Shown: positions 1 through 4,367 of the stretch, in pieces
Layout of the letters: each line of letters starts with the position of its first letter
Position numbering within the stretch: the stretch's first letter is position 1
NCBI GenBank assembly: GCA_013330825.1
Contig: DUHN01000076.1
Location: 8,402 to 13,772 of the forward strand
Length of the DNA: 5,371 bases
Source: Candidatus Woesearchaeota archaeon
GTDB lineage: Archaea > Nanobdellota > Nanobdellia > Woesearchaeales > GW2011-AR4
Direction of reading: 5' to 3'
The notes under the pieces: generated by a model
The model's input: only the letters and a program-made list of their open reading frames with translations
Databases searched by the model: none
What the model was told of the DNA's origin: nothing
Made by a program: the position numbers and the translations under genes

Positions 1-963
1 CATGGCCCTCTTCACGAACGCCCGCTGCCCGGCTTCCATGCCCTCTTCCCTGCCCTGCCATGCCTTGAGGGCGGGCTCCTGCAATGCCCGCGCGTAGGAG
101 AAACTTACGTACCACGGCAGCTTCTCGCCCAGTTTGTGCATCGCGTTGAGGTGGGCAGTGGCCTCCTCGGGGGACTGCCCTCCGGAGAGGAAATTGATGC
201 TGGGAACTTCCGGGGGAACCGCCTGCCTGAGCACCTTGATGGTCCTTTTGGCCACTTCCCCGACGCCGGCCCTGTCCTTGGCCTGCTTGCCGGAAATCAC
301 CATGCTCGGCTTGAGGATGGTGTATTTCAATGCAACGCCTTCCCTGCGGAGGGCGGCATAGACTTCTTGCAGGACATGGAGGGTCACCTTCTCGCACTGG
401 CCGATGCTGTGCTCGCCATCGATGAGCACCTCCGGCTCGACAATGGGGACAAATCCCTCCTCATGGCAGATTTTCGCGTATCGCGCCAGGTCATTGGCAT
501 TCTTCTTGATGAGCGCTTCAGAAGGCGTCGTGGCGGAAATCCTGTAGACAGCTCTCCATTTCGTGAATCTGCATCCGGTTTTTTTGTATTCCTTCAGGCG
601 CGCAGAAAGCGTGTCGAGCCCCGCGGTATACTCCTCTTCCGTGCCTTCAAATGGGGCGAGCCCGCCGTCCACCTTTATGCCGGGGACTATGCCTTTGCGC
701 TGAAGGGCCTGCGGGAACAGCACGCCGTCGTTGGTCTTCTGATGCAAAGTTTCCTCATATAGGATGACGCCGGCGATGTATTTCTCCATTCCGGGCGCGG
801 TCAGCACCAGCTGGCGGTATTGCCTCCTGGTCTCTTCGGTCGATTCCACGCCGATGCCCGCGAGCCGCTTGGCCGCGGTCTTCACGCTCTCGTCAGCCGC
901 GAGGATGCCTTTGCCTTCCACCGCAAGGTCCCGCATGGTCTGCGCCAGTTCCTGCTCATGCAT
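1..963 (-). CDS. Class I fructose-bisphosphate aldolase (animal/plant/bacterial type), 3' end outside the window
   Basis: This enzyme reversibly condenses glyceraldehyde 3-phosphate and dihydroxyacetone phosphate to fructose 1,6-bisphosphate through a lysine Schiff base, in the cytoplasm. The visible 321 residues align end to end by eye with the classical class I aldolase familiar from rabbit muscle, not with the archaeal DhnA/FbaB type or the bifunctional archaeal aldolase/phosphatase. Key residues are present: GKGILAADES with Asp24, GIKVD with Lys97, FTKWR with Lys135, IVEPE with Glu176 and Glu178, the Schiff-base lysine Lys218 in ILKPSM, LSGGQS with Ser260, and FSYARAL with Arg292. Family members are about 340-360 residues, so only the C-terminal tail is missing. 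The ATG at 963 was chosen because GGGTGG (974-969) sits five bases upstream and the GKGILAADES motif follows at the usual distance. It overlaps the end of the FBPase gene by 8 bases, indicating one operon with translational coupling. Confidence 0.95.
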   Translation of the reverse strand, partial: MHEQELAQTMRDLAVEGKGILAADESVKTAAKRLAGIGVESTEETRRQYRQLVLTAPGMEKYIAGVILYEETLHQKTNDGVLFPQALQRKGIVPGIKVDGGLAPFEGTEEEYTAGLDTLSARLKEYKKTGCRFTKWRAVYRISATTPSEALIKKNANDLARYAKICHEEGFVPIVEPEVLIDGEHSIGQCEKVTLHVLQEVYAALRREGVALKYTILKPSMVISGKQAKDRAGVGEVAKRTIKVLRQAVPPEVPSINFLSGGQSPEEATAHLNAMHKLGEKLPWYVSFSYARALQEPALKAWQGREEGMEAGQRAFVKRAM

Positions 964-1948
964 GCCTTCCACCCTGCAATCCCTTGGTTCCCCTGGATGT
1001 TTCCTTGTGCTCGAAATGGTGGACGGCCTCGATGTACCTCACCGTCCTGCTCTTCGACCTCATGACGATGGAATGGGTGACGGCCCCGTGCGCGGTGAAC
1101 CGTACTCCCCTGAGGAACGAGCCAGAGGTCACCCCAGTCGCGGCGAACATGACATCATTGCCTTTTGCCAGGTCATCAGTGGAGAATTTTTTGTCCAGAT
1201 CGGAGATGCCCATCTTCTGCGCACGCGCCTTCTCCTCCTCGTTGCGGAAATGGAGCCTGCCCTGGATCTCCCCGCCGAGCGTCTTGAGCCCGGCAGCCGT
1301 GATGACGCCCTCCGGCGCGGCCCCGATGCCCATGAGCATGTCCACTTCGGAGTCCGGCAGGGCCGTCGCCAGCCCTCCGGCGATGTCACCGTCCCCGATG
1401 AGCTGGATGCGCGACCCGCATGCCCTGATGTCCCTGATGAGCTGGCTGTGCCGGTCCCTGTCCAGGACAACAACAGTGACGTCGTCCGCTTTCTTGTCGA
1501 GCCTGTCCGCGACCGCGTGGATGTTCTTTTTCACCGGCGCGTCGAGGTCGATGACGCCTGCGGCCTCCGGGCCGACGGCGATCTTGTCCATGTAGGTGTC
1601 CGGGGCATGGAGCAGGTTCCCCTTGAGCGATGCCGCGAGAACGGAGATGGAGTTGTAGCCTCCCTTGGCGGTGATGTTGGTCCCTTCGAGGGGATCGACG
1701 GCGATGTCTATTTCCGGGCCATTGCCCGAGCCGACCTCCTCGCCGATGTAGAGCATGGGCGCCTCGTCCCGCTCGCCCTCGCCGATGACCACCCTGCCCC
1801 TGATGGGGATGGTGGAGAATACCATGCGCATGGCCTCGACGGCCGCCTGGTCAGCAGCCTTGTTGTCCCCCCTCCCCATCCACCGCGCGGACGACATGGC
1901 CGCGGCTTCTGTGGCGCGGACAAAATCCAGTGCAAGGTTGCGATCCAT
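956..1948 (-). CDS. glpX: Fructose-1,6-bisphosphatase class II (GlpX type)
   Basis: This enzyme hydrolyses fructose 1,6-bisphosphate to fructose 6-phosphate and phosphate, the committed step of gluconeogenesis. The 330 residues match GlpX of E. coli (about 336) over nearly the whole length, and metal and active-site positions fall at identical numbers: Asp33 in the GRGDNKAAD segment, Glu57 in IGEGERDEAPMLYIGE, Asp85 and Glu88 in VDPLEGT, and Glu213 in GAAPEGV. Other shared segments are APDTYMDK, LPDSEVDMLMGIG and SKSRTVRYIEAVHH. The C-terminal tail after that is short and unlike E. coli. The start at 1948 (MDRNLALDF) corresponds to the GlpX N-terminus, and GGGGGT lies nine bases upstream (1963-1958). 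The frame is open to 2032, but an upstream start would place the TATA box inside the gene. It is the first gene of the operon with the aldolase, so both gluconeogenic steps share one promoter. Confidence 0.96.
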   Translation of the reverse strand: MDRNLALDFVRATEAAAMSSARWMGRGDNKAADQAAVEAMRMVFSTIPIRGRVVIGEGERDEAPMLYIGEEVGSGNGPEIDIAVDPLEGTNITAKGGYNSISVLAASLKGNLLHAPDTYMDKIAVGPEAAGVIDLDAPVKKNIHAVADRLDKKADDVTVVVLDRDRHSQLIRDIRACGSRIQLIGDGDIAGGLATALPDSEVDMLMGIGAAPEGVITAAGLKTLGGEIQGRLHFRNEEEKARAQKMGISDLDKKFSTDDLAKGNDVMFAATGVTSGSFLRGVRFTAHGAVTHSIVMRSKSRTVRYIEAVHHFEHKETSRGTKGLQGGRHA

Positions 1949-1957
1949 CTGCCTTTT

Positions 1958-1994
1958 ACCCCCAAAAAATGCTGATTGCCAAGACCTATATAAA
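1958..1994 (-). promoter_or_regulatory. Archaeal-type promoter and ribosome-binding site of the glpX-aldolase operon
   Basis: Reading the minus strand, TTTATATA occupies 1994-1987. A transcription start about 22-27 bases after its centre would fall near 1965. The GGGGGT at 1963-1958, one mismatch from GGAGGT, would then lie at the very start of a leader of roughly 16 bases before the ATG at 1948. Spacing and sequence agree with an archaeal TBP/TFB promoter. The start site itself is predicted, not observed. Confidence 0.6.
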
Positions 1995-2005
1995 GATTTC
2001 CATGC

Positions 2006-2023
2006 ATCATACGCTATCATACG
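2006..2023. repeat. Tandem direct repeat ATCATACG x2, candidate operator between divergent promoters
   Basis: ATCATACG occurs at 2006-2013 and again at 2016-2023, a 10-base period of about one helical turn, so both copies face the same side of the DNA. The pair is centred at 2014.5. The two flanking TATA boxes (1987-1994 and 2036-2043) have their midpoint at 2015, leaving 11 and 12 bases on either side. That placement suits a regulator acting on both promoters. Ribbon-helix-helix proteins commonly bind such closely spaced repeats, and the gene to the right encodes one fused to an enzyme. The repeat is seen directly; the operator role is inferred. Confidence 0.5.
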
Positions 2024-2035
2024 AAAAAGCAAATG

Positions 2036-2070
2036 TTTATAAAGGAATTAATGAAAGGGCAGAAGGGGAG
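2036..2070 (+). promoter_or_regulatory. Archaeal-type promoter of the RHH-nucleotidyltransferase gene
   Basis: TTTATAAA at 2036-2043 is preceded by an A-rich stretch (GAAAAAGCAAA at 2023-2033) that could hold the TFB recognition element. The predicted transcription start is around 2065, giving a leader of under 20 bases. GGGGAG at 2065-2070 is a weak Shine-Dalgarno-like sequence 12 bases ahead of the ATG at 2083, so the leader may be too short for it to matter. Confidence 0.6.
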
Positions 2071-2082
2071 TGGACCGACACC

Positions 2083-2943
2083 ATGAAAGAGCGCATCACC
2101 ATCACGTTGGACGACCGCCTGCTCGCGCAGATCGACAAGCGCATTGACGGCGCAGACATCAAGAACCGCTCGCAGGAGATCGAGCTCCTGCTGTCCGATG
2201 CCCTCGGCCTCAACATACCGTCAAAAGCGGTCATCCTGGTGGGAGGCAAGGGAACGCGGCTGCGCCCGCTCACGGACAAGATGCCGAAAGGGCTCATCCC
2301 GGTGCAGGGCAAGCCCATCACCGAGCACCTGTTCGACCTCCTGAAGAAGCACGGCATCAGGGATGTCATCCTCAGCACCGGGCATCTCCGCGACAGGTTC
2401 CGCGAGCGTTTCGGCGACGGCTCGAAGATAGGCATGAACATCTCCTACGTGGAAGAGGCCGAGCCTCTCGGGACGGCCGGGCCCCTGCGCCTGGCGAGGA
2501 GCCTCCTGAAGGAGAGCTTCATCGTTTCCAATGGGGATGAGCTGAAGGACATCAACATCCCGCGCATGTTCCGGCTGCACCGGCGCAAGGACGCCTTGGC
2601 CACCATCGCGCTGACCAGCGTGCAGGACCCGTCCGCGTACGGCGTCGCCCGCCTGGACGGCAGCAGGATTGTCGAGTTCGTCGAAAAACCAAAACGCGAG
2701 AATGCACCCTCCAACCTGATCAATGCCGGCTTTTACATCCTCGAGCCGGAAGTGCTTGACATGATCCCTCCAGGCTTCTCCATGCTCGAGAAGGATGTTT
2801 TTCCCAAGCTGGCGAAGGAAGGCCGCTTGAGGGGGTTCCCATTCGCGGGCCAGTGGTTTGACGTCGGCACCCATGAGCGGCTTGCCCTCGCGGAGAAGAA
2901 GTGGAAGGGGATTTCCTCGGGTGATGAGGGGGATGAGGAGTAG
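2083..2943 (+). CDS. Sugar-phosphate nucleotidyltransferase with N-terminal ribbon-helix-helix domain
   Basis: The 286-residue protein joins two domains. Residues 2-42 look like a ribbon-helix-helix (CopG/Arc-like) DNA-binding unit: a short strand (RITITLDD), a helix (LLAQIDKRI), then the turn and second helix beginning NRSQEIELLL. From about residue 48 follows a GT-A fold NTP-transferase domain with the nucleotide-binding signature VGGKGTRLRPLT (54-64), Lys69 in MPKGLIPV, a metal-ligand candidate Asp152 in SNGDE, VEKP, INAGFYIL, and a second metal-ligand candidate Asp260 in WFDVGT. The family makes NDP-sugars from NTP and sugar 1-phosphate; whether the substrate is glucose or mannose 1-phosphate and which NTP is used cannot be read here. 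There is no bacterial-type left-handed beta-helix extension, and the tail is acidic (SSGDEGDEE). The start at 2083 puts the domain at the true N-terminus; the frame is open further upstream, but that would include the TATA box. The downstream phosphomutase could supply its sugar 1-phosphate. Confidence 0.9.
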   Translation: MKERITITLDDRLLAQIDKRIDGADIKNRSQEIELLLSDALGLNIPSKAVILVGGKGTRLRPLTDKMPKGLIPVQGKPITEHLFDLLKKHGIRDVILSTGHLRDRFRERFGDGSKIGMNISYVEEAEPLGTAGPLRLARSLLKESFIVSNGDELKDINIPRMFRLHRRKDALATIALTSVQDPSAYGVARLDGSRIVEFVEKPKRENAPSNLINAGFYILEPEVLDMIPPGFSMLEKDVFPKLAKEGRLRGFPFAGQWFDVGTHERLALAEKKWKGISSGDEGDEE

Positions 2944-2962
2944 GCGGTGCATCGGCACCATG

Positions 2963-2970
2963 TTTAAATA
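2963..2970 (+). promoter_or_regulatory. TATA box of the homoserine dehydrogenase gene
   Basis: TTTAAATA lies in the 58-base gap after the nucleotidyltransferase stop codon. A start about 23-27 bases further on falls near 2993, leaving a leader of roughly eight bases before the ATG at 3002. No Shine-Dalgarno sequence is visible there. The gene therefore probably has its own promoter and a nearly leaderless transcript rather than depending on the upstream gene. Confidence 0.55.
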
Positions 2971-3001
2971 AGGCACCCCTTTCTTGGCATGTTGTGGCAG
3001 C

Positions 3002-4117
3002 ATGATCCAGTATGTCTTCATCATCGGCGCGACAGGGCACGTTGGGAGGGAGTTGGTGCGCCAGATTATTGGGGAAGGCGACTGGAACAGGAAAATCCAT
3101 AAGAATCCCACCATCATTGTGGGAGTTGCGTCGCGAGACCAGTTCCTTTTTTCCCGCCAGGGGCTGCCCCACGACAGCGTGGGCGAATTCAGCAGGCGCG
3201 AGCGCACCGGCGAGAAATACTCTTCCCTGAACGACATTCTGAAAAAGGTGCATGAGGAAGCTGCCGACGACCCCGGCAAGGGCAACCGGCTCATCTTCAT
3301 CGACGCCACGGCCGTGGAAATGCTGGATTTCCACAGGAGAGTCCTCCGGAACAAGAGATGGGGGGTGGTGACGGCGAACAAGATACCTCTGGCCGGGGCT
3401 GATTGGCCGACGTTTGAGGAGCTCACCTCGCAGGTGCACCGCTACGGCTTCAGGTGCTCGGTGATGGCCGGCGCTGATGTGGTCAATGTGCTGCAGGATT
3501 TCCGCGACGTCAACGACCCGGTCCGGGAGATTTACGGGTGCTTTTCGGGGACGCTTGGCTATGTGTGCACCGAGCTTGAGAAAGGGAAGGAGTTTTCGGC
3601 GATTGTGAAGGATGCGAGGATCAAGGGGTACACGGAGCCGCACCCGAGAGATGATCTGAATGGCGTTGACGTGGCAAGGAAGCTCCTGATACTCTCGCGG
3701 ACGGCAGGATTCAGGATAAGCATGGAAGATGTGAAGGTGGAGCCGTTCATCCCCAGGACATACCTCAATGAGAGCGACATCGATAAGTTTCTGGAGGCAA
3801 TAGGCGGGCTTGACAATCATTTCAGGGAAAGGGTCCTGGCCTTGGCGAAGGAAGGGAAGGTCCTCAGGTACGTTGGCCGATTGACAGTGGAAGGTGGAAA
3901 GCCGCTGGCAAGGGTCGGCATCGAGGAAACGGGCAAGGGGGGGACCCTGGGAATGCTGAAAGGGAGGGACAACAAGGTGGCCATCGTGACGAAGAGCTAT
4001 CCTTCGGAGAGGCCGTACCGCATCGAGGTCCCGGGCGCAGGGCTGGAGATAACCGCACAGAACATCAGGAGGGAGCTCTTGTACCTTCTCGAGAACCGCA
4101 TCGTCCGCACTATCTGA
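3002..4117 (+). CDS. Homoserine dehydrogenase, ThrA/yeast-like, stand-alone
   Basis: This enzyme reduces aspartate 4-semialdehyde to homoserine with NAD(P)H, the branch point towards threonine and methionine. The 371-residue protein starts with a Rossmann motif (IIGATGHVG; Gly9, Gly12, Gly15), then TANK with Lys127, a substrate-binding and catalytic core with CFSGTLGYV, and GYTEPHPRDDLNGVDVARK. The last carries Glu212, Asp223 and Lys227, equivalent to yeast Hom6 Glu208, Asp219 and Lys223. The C-terminal part (GKVLRYVG, then VPGAGLEITA near the end) also follows the dehydrogenase half of E. coli ThrA. There is no aspartate kinase domain and no ACT domain, so feedback control by threonine of the usual ACT kind is not expected. 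ATG 3002 was preferred over an in-frame TTG at 2984 because the TATA box predicts transcription beginning after 2984, and the Rossmann strand begins immediately after 3002. The gene is metabolically unrelated to its sugar-pathway neighbours. Confidence 0.94.
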   Translation: MIQYVFIIGATGHVGRELVRQIIGEGDWNRKIHKNPTIIVGVASRDQFLFSRQGLPHDSVGEFSRRERTGEKYSSLNDILKKVHEEAADDPGKGNRLIFIDATAVEMLDFHRRVLRNKRWGVVTANKIPLAGADWPTFEELTSQVHRYGFRCSVMAGADVVNVLQDFRDVNDPVREIYGCFSGTLGYVCTELEKGKEFSAIVKDARIKGYTEPHPRDDLNGVDVARKLLILSRTAGFRISMEDVKVEPFIPRTYLNESDIDKFLEAIGGLDNHFRERVLALAKEGKVLRYVGRLTVEGGKPLARVGIEETGKGGTLGMLKGRDNKVAIVTKSYPSERPYRIEVPGAGLEITAQNIRRELLYLLENRIVRTI

Positions 4118-4124
4118 TGAGAAA

Positions 4125-4323
4125 GCAGCTCTGTCCCGAATGAAGGCAGCGCCTCTTCCGTGAGCGTACCGGCAACTGCAACAGCGGATGTGGACGGGGA
4201 CGCCCCTGCACGGACGGAGTCCGGCACCCACTGCGTGGGCTATGGGGAGGCGCCACATGTGCCATTGCGATATTAAAGAGCGAGCCCGGCGCTGCCCGAG
4301 CCGAGATTCGGGACAGAGCCTGC
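4125..4323. ncRNA. Candidate structured RNA (or small inverted-repeat element) closed by a perfect 13-bp stem
   Basis: This block fills most of the 250-base gap between the dehydrogenase and the phosphomutase. CTCTGTCCCGAAT (4129-4141) is exactly complementary to ATTCGGGACAGAG (4306-4318), and GCAG (4125-4128) extends the helix by pairing with CTGC (4320-4323) past one bulged C. Inside, GGCAGCGCC (4145-4153) pairs perfectly with GGCGCTGCC (4288-4296). Further in are three consecutive hairpins with three-base loops: GGGG/CCCC (4196-4206), CGGAC/GTCCG (4211-4223) and CCCAC/GTGGG (4227-4239). CTG/CAG plus CCG/CGG pairing covers 4169-4187. So many nested pairings within 200 bases suggest a folded RNA. 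I see no hallmark of RNase P RNA, SRP RNA, tRNA or a known riboswitch. The strand is unresolved: there is no TATA box ahead of it on the plus strand, so it could be the 3' end of the dehydrogenase transcript, whereas the box at 4336-4343 could drive it from the minus strand. A non-autonomous mobile element is the main alternative. Confidence 0.5.
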
Positions 4324-4335
4324 GAAAGCAAAAAC

Positions 4336-4343
4336 TACATAAA
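4336..4343 (+). promoter_or_regulatory. Probable TATA box of the phosphomutase gene
   Basis: TACATAAA differs at one position from TATATAAA and follows an A-rich stretch (GCAAAAAC, 4328-4335) similar to the one ahead of the 2036 box. Transcription would start near 4365, almost at the ATG at 4368, so the message would be essentially leaderless. AGAGGA at 4352-4357 lies ten bases before the ATG and would act as a ribosome-binding site only if transcription begins further upstream. Confidence 0.45.
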
Positions 4344-4367
4344 CCCTTTTCAGAGGAATGGTGTCCC

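Noticed and set aside
764..1975. Long plus-strand open frame of about 400 codons opposite glpX and the start of the aldolase gene
   Set aside because: It is antisense to two well-recognised enzymes, and its translation has the Asp/Arg/Pro/Val-rich look of a reverse-complement shadow in GC-rich DNA, with no recognisable motif.
1949..2032. N-terminal extension of GlpX from an upstream start at 2032
   Set aside because: The extra 28 residues have no counterpart in GlpX proteins, and the TATA box and ribosome-binding site would fall inside the gene. The start at 1948 reproduces E. coli numbering of the active-site residues.
2984..3001. Alternative TTG start adding six residues to homoserine dehydrogenase
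   Set aside because: The TATA box at 2963-2970 predicts transcription starting near 2993, after this codon, and the ATG at 3002 leads directly into the Rossmann strand.
2944..3001. Possible terminator or small gene between the nucleotidyltransferase and dehydrogenase genes
   Set aside because: The 58 bases contain only the TATA box. I see no stem followed by a T-run, and no start codon in a sensible small frame.
4118..4330. RNase P RNA, suggested by GAGAAAG at 4119-4125 and ACAGAG at 4313-4318
   Set aside because: The conserved GAGGAAAGTCC and ACAGAA-type segments are not actually present. The ACAGAG is simply one strand of the perfect 13-bp helix, which would bury the conserved core.
4110..4331. 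Small minus-strand open frame across the intergenic element
   Set aside because: It spans both arms of the inverted repeat, has an arginine/proline/serine-rich translation without motifs, and has no clear ribosome-binding site. Base-pairing explains the region better.
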